Positions 1 to 8,405 of a stretch of 11,635 bases of DNA are shown here, piece by piece. Within the stretch, counting starts at the first letter, position 1, and the number at the start of each line of letters is the position of its first letter. Source of the stretch: Pleurotus djamor (Eukaryota > Basidiomycota > Agaricomycetes > Agaricales > Pleurotaceae); assembly GCA_029747585.1 (NCBI GenBank), contig JAPEVF010001274.1, positions 1-11,635 on the forward strand, written 5' to 3'. The translations under genes and the position numbers were made by a program. Below the pieces are notes generated by a model. The model had not been told where the DNA came from. It did no database searches and worked only from the letters and a program-made list of their open reading frames with translations.

Positions 1-3000
1 AACGAACGGCTTGCTCATACGCCAGAGCTGTACTTGCTGGCATTGGCCCAGTTTGCGATCACGGCGGACACGGAAGTGGTCAGTCTCCATCTTCCCATCG
101 TTCCATTCCCCGTTGTTCTCATCATTCCCGCCTTCTAGATGCGCTCTTTTTCTTTGGTTCTTCTTAGACGTCTGCTGTTCCGCCCGAAACCAACTTTATC
201 GACACCGACATCCCCAATACACGCTCCAAGATTATGCTTATACGACCACCTACCTGCGCAGGCCCTAACCACGCTCGAGCGTCTGCTTCTTCATTCTCTC
301 GCCCACGAACCCTCCCCTTCAGTGCGCCCCAAGTCCGTAGACACCGTTTGTGACTTGGCAAATCAAAGCATGGCGCGCGGACGACCATGGCATGCGCTTC
401 AAGCCCAAGTCTTCAGCATGTCCCAGCAAGACGGATTCGGTCAGCACCAGGGAGGGGGAGGAGGAGGCTCAGGTGAAGCCATTGTGATGAACGGCGGTGT
501 CCGCCCAGAATTGCTGAGGGAAAGCGCGTTCAAGGTGTTTGAAGGATGTCCGAACTTGGTCATGGATCTTCAGACGGACGCTGTGATCGGTGTCTTCCAG
601 AGTGGTCTCCAAGATCCCTACAGCGTCGAGGTACGTGTTCAGCTCATCATGCACCTCATACACTCCGAGCTCATCGCGTTGTAGGTCCGTTTCTCCGCTT
701 TGAGCGCCTCAGTCGCCTACCTGTCCTCCTGTGACATGCATCAACTCGCGCAATCGTTGGCACTCGTCCACCTGATGCTCGATACCCTCCCAGCCTTATC
801 TTCCACACCCTCCTCCCCGTCCTCCTCCTCCACATCGCATACGCACTCAAACACATATTGGCTTTCAAAATTTCTTACCGCCTTAACACCCTTGGCTTCT
901 TCTCACCCTTCACTCTTCGAACCGCACCTCCCAGCGCTCTTGAGGTTTCTACCAGCCTTGCTTATCCCTGCAGTCGACTGTGGTCCTACTCCGACCGTGG
1001 CGAAACCGTTCCCTGTAGGGAATGATGCTGGTGAGAATGGGAGGCAAGGGGCGTTTGTATTCCCCCCACCGTCTCCGGTTTCAGCAGGACCGAATAGCGA
1101 AGGCAATGGCGTTGGTACAGTGAATGGGCATGGTGGGACGGGTGACGATGAGGAAGACGAAGAGCGCTCGATATTGAGGCTTTCGACGTTGGAGTTTATG
1201 GTTTCTTTGTCGGAGGCCAAGCCGGGGATGGTAAGAAAGGTTGAAGGATGGGTGGGTGTGGTCGTCAAGGCGTGCTTGGAGGGGATGGGAGAGTTTGATG
1301 AGGCGGAATCAAGTAACGAGGGTTTGGAGGCGTGGTTGCATGAGGATGTAGGTGCTTTTCCATCGGCTTGGTTGAGTTCGAAGAACTAACGCCTATCTGA
1401 TGTGTCTATATAGCCGTCTACCCCTACAGCGTCAAGTTCTTCAACGTCAACAGATTCTGTCCCAACTTTGTACGAACAGTCGTTGGATAGACTGGCATGT
1501 GTAACTGGTGGACGAGCCGTTTTGCCTCCAGCATTCGCTCAGATACCTAGTATGCTCGCAAGCTGGGATTGGCGGGTGCGCCACGCTGGTTTGATGGCGA
1601 TTGCTAGCATAGCTGAGGGGACAGCCAAGGTACGCCTTTCATACACAATCTCTTCATCCTCCCCGTCATCTCCATCTCCAATATGCTTACTTCCTTTCCG
1701 CAAATCTTGCTTGTGTAGGTAATGGTGAACGAACTAGGCAAGGTCGTCGAGTACGTCTGCTTTTCTTCTCTGTTCGACTCCAGGTGCCCATGGTTTCCCG
1801 GTATGAATGTGTAGTCTTGTCACGCCGATGTTTGCGGATGCGCATCCGAGGGTTCGGTATGCTGCTTGTCAGTGCATGTACGTCTTCTCCTCTGTCATCC
1901 CTCCCCCTACTCTCCTAGCTCGACCCCTCCTATCCCTCCTAACCTGGACTTGACTGTGGTACTGACGATCGCTTCGCCTTTGCTTTGTAGTGGTCAGCTC
2001 TGTACAGATCTTGAGGTAAGTATGATATCGAGCATGAAGCTAAGATCATGGGGCTGAGTACGGTATAGGAGGTCATACAGGATAAGTATCATGAAAAACT
2101 ATTTGCCGTCTTGATACCTGCATTAGAGGATCCTGAACCACGGTGAGCTCTTTTCCCCTCCCCATTTGCGTTTTATTTCACACCTCGTACTATACAATGC
2201 TGACCACCTGCTTATTTCTATGTAGCGTACACTCCCATGCTGCTGCGGCCCTAATAAACTTTTGTGAAGGTGTTGCACGGGATACGTTGGTCCCGTACCT
2301 TGATCCCATAGTCGAACGCCTGTTGAGGCTGCTGAACCCCCATGGTGATCCAGCGACTGTGAGGCGGTACGTCCAGGAACAGGCGATCACGACGTTGGCC
2401 ATGGTCGCGGATGCTAGTGAGCAAACGTTTGCCAAGGTACGCTTGTCGCCGTCTTGTCATACGGTCGTTTCGATGCTTTATGTTGACGGATACCTCTTTC
2501 CTTGTTGTGGTCCCGTTTTTGTATGTCTTTTCAATTCATAGCATTATGGATCGATCATGCCCCTCTTGTTGAATATTCTGCAAAATGCGAATGGACCGGA
2601 ATATGCGAAGTTGAGGTCGAAGGCTATGGAATGTGCGGGGTTGATTGGTATGTTCTTTCTTTCCCTCGACCACCACGCGTGGCTGACTATCATTCCATAG
2701 CTATCGCCGTTGGTCGACAGATGTTCAGGCCTGATGCTACTTCGTTGGGAGAATCCCTTATCCGTATACAAAGTATGTTTCATGTTTCATGTTCCTCCCT
2801 CCGTCCCTACCACGCCCTCGTCATTCAATAACCTTACCTACTCACGTACGATTCCTGTAGATTCACCGTCAGATCCGAGCGACACTGAAGGGCATTATCT
2901 TATCGCCACTTGGGCGAAAGTATGTCAGGCGCTTGGGGAGGAATTTGAGCCGTATCTACCGGTGGTTATGCCACCCCTTCTTGCCTCTGCCAGTGCGAAA

Positions 3001-3841
3001 GCGGATGTTTCTGTTTATGGTACGTCAGGTCTTCTTCCATTGATGTAGTTGCTTATGCGCTCTTTTTTCCTTTTATGCAGACGATGACGACCAACAAGAA
3101 CGCGACGGGTGGGAAACCGTATCGATGAATGGACAGACGCTGGGTATACGGACATCTGTCATCGACGAAAAGTGCCAGGCGTTTGAGACGCTGGTCATCT
3201 ACTGTTCGACGCTGAATGCCAAGTTCGCGCCGTACCTACCACAGTGTCTTGAGCTCACGCTGCCTGCGCTAAACTTTTACTTCCATGAAGGGGTACGAGA
3301 AGCGGCTGCACTGTGAGTCATCTCTCCCTGCTTATGCTGTTTCCCTTTGGCTGATGACGCTCCGTTTATCCGTAGACTAGTGCCTATGCTCCTCGCATGC
3401 GGAAAGCAAAGTAATACACTGACGAACCAAATGGTTTCCGCCTCCTTCCTCAAACTCATCACCTGCATCAGCGCTGAACACGACCCGTCCTTCCTCGCAT
3501 CTCTCTACAAGTGCTTCACCGACTCCCTCATCGTCATTGGTGGCCCCACTGCCCTCTCTCCCGAGTTCCATGAAGGCGTCATCGAGGCGACCAAACGCCA
3601 ACTTCATTCTTTCGCTGATAAACGACGGTCGAGGGCACAACAGATAGCTACGGGGATGGGGGATAGTCGAGAGGATATGGCGTTGATGGAGGAGATTGAA
3701 GAGTTTGCGTTGGAGGAGATGGTTAGGATGTTGGAGTGTTTTCAGACGGGGCATGTTTTGATCGTGGCTGTTTCGAGTGTTAGGGATTTGGGGGTCAGTT
3801 CGTGGGATGACGAAGGGGAGGGTGAAGGAGAGGATGGTTAG
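1..3841 (+). CDS. Importin beta-3 (karyopherin Kap121 / importin-5 family), 5'-partial, 14 exons
   Basis: Nuclear import receptor built of HEAT repeats; family members bind RanGTP and carry ribosomal proteins and histones through the nuclear pore. Exons: 1-78, 139-630, 685-1347, 1414-1629, 1719-1750, 1815-1877, 1991-2015, 2069-2142, 2226-2436, 2542-2647, 2701-2772, 2861-3019, 3081-3312, 3376-3841. All introns are GT-AG and the exons sum to 2889 nt, exactly 963 codons with the TAG stop. Family landmarks, in order: VLLRRLLF (first HEAT), LDRLAC, RHAGLMAIASIAEG, HPRVRYAACQCIGQL, SHAAAALINFCEGVA, YLIATWAKVCQALG, YLPVVMPPLL, DDDDQQERDGWETV, FYFHEGVREAAAL. Loops not present in animal importin-5: a Gly-rich one near residue 130, a Ser/Thr-rich one near 230 and an acidic one near 345. 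The start codon lies upstream of the window; perhaps 20-30 residues are missing. The protein ends in an acidic tail (EGEGEGEDG) about where animal importin-5 still has some 300 residues to go. Family assignment is firm; Kap121/importin-5 rather than importin-4 rests on the conserved blocks. Confidence 0.93.
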
Positions 3842-4268
3842 GATGGATTGGCTAGGTAGGGTATTGGGATAGGGGGCTGGAGGATTTTTTGCAAGCCNTT
3901 TTTTGATCGAGTTGATGAAGAATGCATCGAATATATGATGCTAACAAGTTGCTAATGTAATCTATTGAAGGCTTTAGACCGCGCATTGTAAAGTGACGCG
4001 AATTGGGTAGACCAAAAGCTTACCCACCATAAATATGAGGAAGTCTTAGCATATATCGAAATTAATGCAGATTTAGTTAGAATCGACGGAGAAGGCAGGA
4101 CATTTGGCCTCAGTTCTATTTTAGTAGTCAGCTTCGATGGTTGGTGACGTTCAACCCGCACATCCAGGAAAAAGAAGTAAAACAACAAAAACTTCGCTTG
4201 CATACGAATCTTGTAGTCACTGGTGACTGGACTTTTGAAAGCCGTTCAACGTAACCCTCACGTTCAGC
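3842..4268. other. 3' flank of the importin gene and intergenic DNA
   Basis: No coding stretch with HEAT-like character is visible in any plus-strand frame, so the importin gene does not resume here after its TAG. The first 100 bases are purine-rich and end in a T6 run beside a single N (3898); the rest is AT-richer and fits a 3' UTR followed by spacer. I see no polyadenylation signal that I would call, and no promoter motif for a neighbouring gene. Confidence 0.55.
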
Positions 4269-4272
4269 AAAA
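4269..4272 (-). terminator. RNA polymerase III T4 terminator for tRNA-Trp
   Basis: The plus strand reads aaaa here, which is TTTT on the tRNA strand, starting 22 nt past the tRNA 3' end. It is the first run of four or more T after the gene. It is short but enough for fungal Pol III; a longer T5 run lies further on near 4168-4172. Confidence 0.6.
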
Positions 4273-4293
4273 CATCTCTGAAGCAGCACAATA

Positions 4294-4378
4294 TGAACCC
4301 TGCCCGGATTGAACGGACGACCTTGTGGAGGTTCCAAGCTAACTGGAATCACACGCGCTACCACTGCGCCAAGGGTTC
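4294..4378 (-). tRNA. tRNA-Trp (anticodon CCA) with a 13-nt intron
   Basis: On the minus strand the sequence folds as a full cloverleaf. The acceptor stem GAACCCT pairs perfectly with AGGGTTC (7/7), followed by discriminator A. Positions 8-9 are TG, the D arm is GCGC-AGTGGTA-GCGC, the variable loop is AGGTC, and the T arm GTCCG-TTCAATC-CGGGC has five pairs including one G-T wobble. The anticodon loop reads TTCCAG then the intron then T, placing CCA at 4344-4346, which reads UGG (Trp). The anticodon stem has four Watson-Crick pairs (TGTG/CACA) and an A31-C39 mismatch next to the loop. Mature length is 72 nt before CCA addition, and CCA is not encoded, as expected in a nuclear gene. The internal promoter boxes are clear: A box TGGCGCAGTGG and B box GTTCAATCC. 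It lies between two plus-strand protein genes and is transcribed against both. Confidence 0.95.
4330..4342 (-). other. tRNA-Trp intron (13 nt)
   Basis: The intron sits one base 3' of the anticodon, the canonical site for nuclear tRNA introns. Its TGGAA is complementary to TTCCA of the anticodon loop, so the precursor can form the anticodon-intron helix that fungal splicing endonuclease recognises. Removing these 13 bases leaves a standard 7-nt anticodon loop. Confidence 0.88.
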
Positions 4379-4474
4379 GGATATTCGCCTCGCGCTGTTT
4401 GACTACTTGAGACCAAATCGCCGCGAGTACCTCCTCTTCCCTCCTAGGCAGCACCCTGGACGAACACAATGGCT

Positions 4475-4553
4475 GGATTGGTGCTGGACCCGAACCACCA
4501 AAAACTTTGCCGCACTTCCTTCAACACAAGATAAGCACTCTACGCCACCCATC
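4475..4553 (-). other. tRNA-like relic
   Basis: On the minus strand an A-box-like stretch (TGGCGTAGAGTGC) is followed by a B-box-like one (GGTTCGGGTCC) at tRNA-like spacing. The outer ends GATGGGT (4547-4553) and ACCAATC (4476-4482) pair at six of seven positions. The T arm GGTGG-TTCGGGT-CCAGC has four of five pairs. No proper D stem forms, and the anticodon arm is only approximate with a six-base loop, so this is unlikely to be a working tRNA. It could be a decayed tRNA copy or a tRNA-derived element, or chance. Confidence 0.25.
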
Positions 4554-4719
4554 TCAGCTGCCAGAATTGCGCAGCTACAGCCTGCCATCGTGATGATCAG
4601 TGTCTCTTCAGATGAACGTCAAGAATCAGTGTTTTCTGGTAACGTTGGTTTCGGTGATATAACACTGTAGCCTGTCTGTTGTGTTGATAGTCCGCTGAGT
4701 TTCTCCCCCTAGCTTCCCG

Positions 4720-6688
4720 ATGTCATCGAGCCCATCCACATCCCCTCTCAAAGAACACGACCTAGACCCCGAGNAAAAAACCTTCGAGCCTGGTGGAAGA
4801 CACCCATCGACCTGAAGTCAAAGCTGAAGCCAGCCTTGAGGGATCCGATTCCGACCAAGGACTGAGTTTATCCGCCGCTGCGCGTCGAAAGGTCAGTCAA
4901 ATGCCTTTAATTTGTGCCCCATGTCTTTTCCTGGAATGCGGATTCAAATCTTCGGTAGCGTTATGATGGTCTCTTCTGTCGTCATAATAATACCCATGAA
5001 CCGTCCATCTCGGACGAAATCCAACGGCTAAGCCTCGCACCTCCGATCGCAATAGCACCTGGTATCCCGACTTATAGTGAAGGGATCCCCACTGCACCAA
5101 AGCGCATTCGAGTACGTTATCTCACCTCAAAGAGTCAGCTGTCTACTGAACATTTCAATGATCCTGCCCACGAGGACCTACGTGGAGCGCTACATACACG
5201 AGAAAGTCACGAAGCGTGTCCGTGAATGTCCAATCCGTCTATATGACACGATATGGGGGTGTTTTGTTTCTCGGGTTACTATGATTGAATATCTGAAGAG
5301 TAAGATCCAGGTCCTCGCGGATGCTAGACACGGAGCATCGCGTTCGACCCTTGAGCCGATGGAAAATGTCACCATACAGTCGGAAGCGATGCAGTTCAGC
5401 AAGTACGCTATCCTATCGCATACTTNGGAGGACACACGAAGTGAGCTACGAAGGAGGTTTGCTTACTCAGGCTCACCTCCAGGACCCAAAATTCCAAGGC
5501 CTATGCGACGTCGCGAGGGAGTACGATTGCCGCTATGTCTGGATAGACACGGTATGCATCAACAAGTCGAGTAGTAGCGAGCTCGAAGAATCTATCCAAT
5601 CGATGTATACATGGTACAAGAACGCTCATGTCTGCTTTGTTTATCTGTCCACGCCATCTGGGGAAGATTGGCACGTAGATCCCTGGTTTATTCGTGGCTG
5701 GACCCTCCAGGAACTACTCGCCCCCCTCCGCATGGTTTTCTATACCGCTGGATGGGAGAGGTTATTTGGTACCTCTCATGGGTTTGACGTGGTACGAACG
5801 CAGCGACCCCAACTTGATCCCTTTTGTTACTGGGATGAAGTGCCTATTATCTTTAACGAGGAGGAGAAAAATACCGATCCCACTACTTCGCAAGAGATTG
5901 CTCGTACTGCTGGTGCGTGCTTCCGTATCAGTCGATGTCCTCAATCATCTAACAGGACTCTTCCTTCGGTATGCGCAGATATCTCAGCTCAAGATATGGA
6001 GACGTATGTCCCTTCACCGTCGCATGCTACCACGCTGTTCAAATACATGGGTGAACGTCAAACCACAGCTCCTGAAGACATGGCCTACTGCCTTCTCGGA
6101 CTACTCAATATCTCGCTCCCTATTGTTTACGGGGAAGGCGAAGCTCGTGCTCTCCATCGCCTTCAAGTAGCATGTGCCGATGCCTCTGGAGATCGTGGTA
6201 TGTTTCTCTGGGATCCTGTCGTCAATCGCCAATCGCCATTCAACACAATGTTTCCCCACAATCCATGTATTGTTGAACGCTCATCCATTGTGATAACTCC
6301 TGACGCACTATGGGGATCGTTCGCCGATACGAACGCCAGTGTCTTGGATCCTTCGTTCTCCTTCACAAACTGTGGACTTCGAATTGCAGTCACGCTCCAT
6401 GATATCTTATTGACACGGACTGCTATCCGGCTCAAGGAGCTTGAAGACAAAGCCATCACCTTCCGAAGTAACCAGTACGGTGGTCTCAGTTACTCGGACC
6501 AATGCAAGCTTGCTGTTATGGGAACTTCGGACGATCATATCGCTACCCCCTTTACCATCATACTTCAGAAGGTCGGACATGGCAGGATACCAAGGTATCG
6601 TCGCCTCCCTATCCACGTAGACATTGATACGCTACCTCCGCTGTCTATCCTAGTCTCGCATCCACCCGAGATGGTGCTTATAGTATAG
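4720..6688 (+). CDS. HET-domain protein (heterokaryon incompatibility type), frame broken in this sequence
   Basis: HET domains act in fungal non-self recognition and regulated cell death and are structurally related to TIR. Motifs in order: YAILSHTW (from 5404, spanning the N at 5426), then CRYVWIDTVCIN (about 5530-5565), then PWFIRGWTLQELLAP (about 5683-5727). Downstream is the usual companion block RQTTAPEDMAYCLLGLL and LPIVYGEGEARALHRLQ (about 6057-6165). The ATG at 4720 follows a CT-rich stretch and opens an exon to 4891 with donor gtcagt. A likely intron is 4892-4958, and the next open stretch runs 4959-5111. After that the frame must change to reach RECPIRLYDT (about 5221-5250). Either an intron starts at gtacgt (5112) with no normal YAG acceptor, or one base was inserted near 5183-5187. 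An in-frame 66-nt intron at 5913-5978 is also plausible. Two single N bases (4774, 5426) each shift the frame, and omitting each restores it. Predicted length is about 580-610 residues. No NACHT or repeat domain is seen. Confidence 0.85.
4892..4958 (+). other. Predicted intron 1 of the HET gene
   Basis: The donor gtcagt matches the donor used at 79 in the importin gene, and the acceptor is ggtag. The 67-nt length suits the other introns of the window. The upstream exon ends at a codon boundary, and the downstream frame opens right after the TAG of the acceptor and stays open for about 87 codons. No strong branch site is visible, so the exact acceptor is a guess. Confidence 0.5.
5913..5978 (+). 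other. Possible in-frame intron in the HET gene
   Basis: Donor gtgcgt, branch-like ctaac about 27 bases before the end, and acceptor gcgcag bound a 66-nt segment without stop codons. Removing it joins RTA to DISAQDMETYVPS in frame. Keeping it adds 22 residues unlike the rest of the HET core. Both versions are open. Confidence 0.35.
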
Positions 6689-6780
6689 TACAGAGTCCGT
6701 ATCTCCTTCCAGGTCGATTTCGCGCCTATGCCCCCATACTGCATACCCCTTACTACATACCCCGTACCCCTTGATCAATC

Positions 6781-6790
6781 ATCACGTGAT
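6781..6790. promoter_or_regulatory. ATCACGTGAT palindrome (E-box / CDE1-like site)
   Basis: A perfect 10-bp palindrome containing CACGTG, the binding core of bHLH factors; RTCACGTG is the Cbf1/CDE1 form. It lies about 100 bp past the HET stop codon and is followed by a CT-rich tract at 6821-6848, the kind of sequence often seen just upstream of transcription starts in mushrooms. This would suit a promoter for the plus-strand reading frame that seems to begin near 7100. Function is inferred from the motif only. Confidence 0.35.
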
Positions 6791-7099
6791 CTCCCGTTGT
6801 TTGTCGAATGCCGATACCAGCTCTTCTCTTCCCTTCCTCTTTTCCCCATCGAACATATTTTTTCAGCATCACGCATCGCCTGCCTCAATATGTGTCCTTA
6901 CGCATATGCCTTTGAGCTTGAAACCTGATCGATTGATCCTGGATCCAGTCAACTCATCTGGAAGTTCAACCTGGCACCTTCAGCTTCGGTCCGCGTTCTT
7001 GACCCTTGAACCCGGTGGATCATAACGGTGCGCTACTGTGACTTACCTGAAAGACGTAGTCAGGTCTCAGAATGGACTTTACTGACAGTGCTCCCAGAT

Positions 7100-7747
7100 A
7101 TATCAAACCATCGCCGCTTTCGCTGTATTCGTCTCAAGTTCAGGCTGGGATTCCCGCGTAGCAAGCCTGGCCGCTTTCCTCTTATACCTCAGGCTTGTGA
7201 GTAAACTGAACCTTCGTCTTACTTGAGTGATGTTTAACCGAATCCCGCGCAGCTCTTGAAACTTGGCTCTTCTATTGGCTTGGTCAACGTCCCCGGACAG
7301 CTGCTTGCTCGTTGCATGTTTAAGCAAATCTTCGGCTTTCACCCATGGCCATCGAATCTAATGGCTCAGACGGAAGGGAAGGCCGGGTAGAACTAAGATT
7401 TCTTCAAGAGGGACCGCAGAATCCAGATACGAACGCTGATCCTGAAACCTAGGCTGTTCAAGGTGCCGATGAAGAGGAATTCAAGGGGTTACGAATCGTT
7501 GTCGGCTACGATGAAGGATATGGTCGGGAACAAATACGACGCGCGTCCAGGATGTCGAGGAAGGAATCAGACGGACTCAGCCACCTTTGTAGCACGACGT
7601 TCGTCGCCTACAGGTTCCACCTCCACCTCCACCTCCCCATCCTCTGCTACTACTTCTCGCCCCGTCACTACCGCTACTGGTAGCACTCCCGCTGATATTC
7701 TACCGACGCCTCCCATCATAGCCATGCTACTGAAATACCTTGGCTAG
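7100..7747 (+). CDS. Possible spliced reading frame with N-terminal membrane anchor, unidentified
   Basis: Three open stretches join across two good GT-AG introns: about 7100-7196, intron 7197-7252 (56 nt, gtgagt...gcgcag), 7253-7386, intron 7387-7452 (66 nt, branch-like ctgat), and 7453-7747 ending at TAG. The first exon encodes a hydrophobic run (VASLAAFLLYLRL) continuing into LLKLGSSIG across the junction. Next come NVPGQLLARC and GFHPWPSNLM, then a Lys/Arg-rich part and a Ser/Thr-rich tail coded partly by CCACCT repeats. A membrane segment followed by a PG-containing hinge recalls the N-terminus of microsomal cytochrome P450s, but no I-helix, ExxR or heme-Cys motif follows, so I do not assign it. 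The start codon is uncertain: the ATG at 7072 is in another frame, and an upstream intron ending at tcccag (7099) is possible. It may be a truncated gene, a remnant, or an artefact of splice-site guessing. Confidence 0.28.
7617..7636 (+). repeat. CCACCT hexamer tandem repeat
   Basis: Three full CCACCT units plus two bases. In one frame it reads STSTS-like, in another poly-proline. It lies in the Ser/Thr-rich end of the possible reading frame. Confidence 0.8.
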
Positions 7748-7939
7748 TCCGTTGAGAAGTCGAATACGGAACCCGAATATCCGAGCCATTTCCAACCCTC
7801 AGCTCGACCTTATCCTATCTCTCGTCATTGCGCATCACCTGCGTCTTCTTCGTCGTCTACGACGTCAGCGCTTCAGCGCTGAATGTCCGCCTTGGTTTTG
7901 TGGGAGGAAGATGTTGGGAAGATGCACAGAATATCGACC

Positions 7940-7953
7940 GGGGGGGGGGGGGG
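7940..7953 (+). repeat. G14 homopolymer
   Basis: Fourteen G in a row directly after tatcgacc. It is the longest homopolymer of the window and a likely spot for length error or polymorphism. Confidence 0.95.
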
Positions 7954-8323
7954 ATTTGTGCGCAGGCTGGGCTGCTGCTCCAGTTACTCATACCGCAGGA
8001 TACCACGAGCCTTCAAACGTCACCACCATCCTCCCCTCAACCAGTGCTACCATCGCCGCCACGTCTATGACTACGACCGCTTTGAATACCATGCCATTGT
8101 TCCAACCCATCCCGTTCAGAAACCTGAACGAAGGATATGGGGCATGATCGCGATCGGACCACGGAGATGACGGCCGACGTCAGAGCGGTTCGGTCCTGGT
8201 TGTTCTTGTGTCCAAGGAGGCGGTGTGAAGGAGGTACAGAGCAGGCTGTAGAGTTGGTCGCGGTCATAGCGGTACCGCTATGGTTCCGACGACTGCGGCT
8301 GCCTCTGCTCTCTTACCGTCAAC

Positions 8324-8405
8324 GTCGCCGTCTGTGGTTGTGGAAGGTCGTTAACCCGTCCTGTGAAGGTGCTACAGTTGGGACTACTGTCGCCATCTGT
8401 GGCTG
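8324..8405 (+). repeat. Imperfect direct repeat, 17 bp, 65-bp period
   Basis: gtcgccgtctgtggttg at 8324-8340 recurs as gtcgccatctgtggctg at 8389-8405 with two transitions. Both can read S-P-S-V, but in different frames because 65 is not a multiple of three. Confidence 0.6.

Noticed and set aside
5321..5425. Start of the HET gene within 5321-5425 in the downstream frame
   Set aside because: That part is the wrong frame before the N at 5426; the true upstream coding is in the frame carrying RECPIRLYDT and YAILSHTW.
7072..7160. ATG at 7072 as the start of a gene reading MDFTDSAPRY
   Set aside because: This frame meets a TAG at about 7159 without a clear intron, and it is not the frame of the hydrophobic exon; kept only as a remote alternative.
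7103..7342. 79-codon frame on the minus strand rich in Lys, Arg and Ala
   Set aside because: It begins at GTG, has no upstream exon that I can join, and is antisense to a better supported plus-strand intron at 7197-7252.
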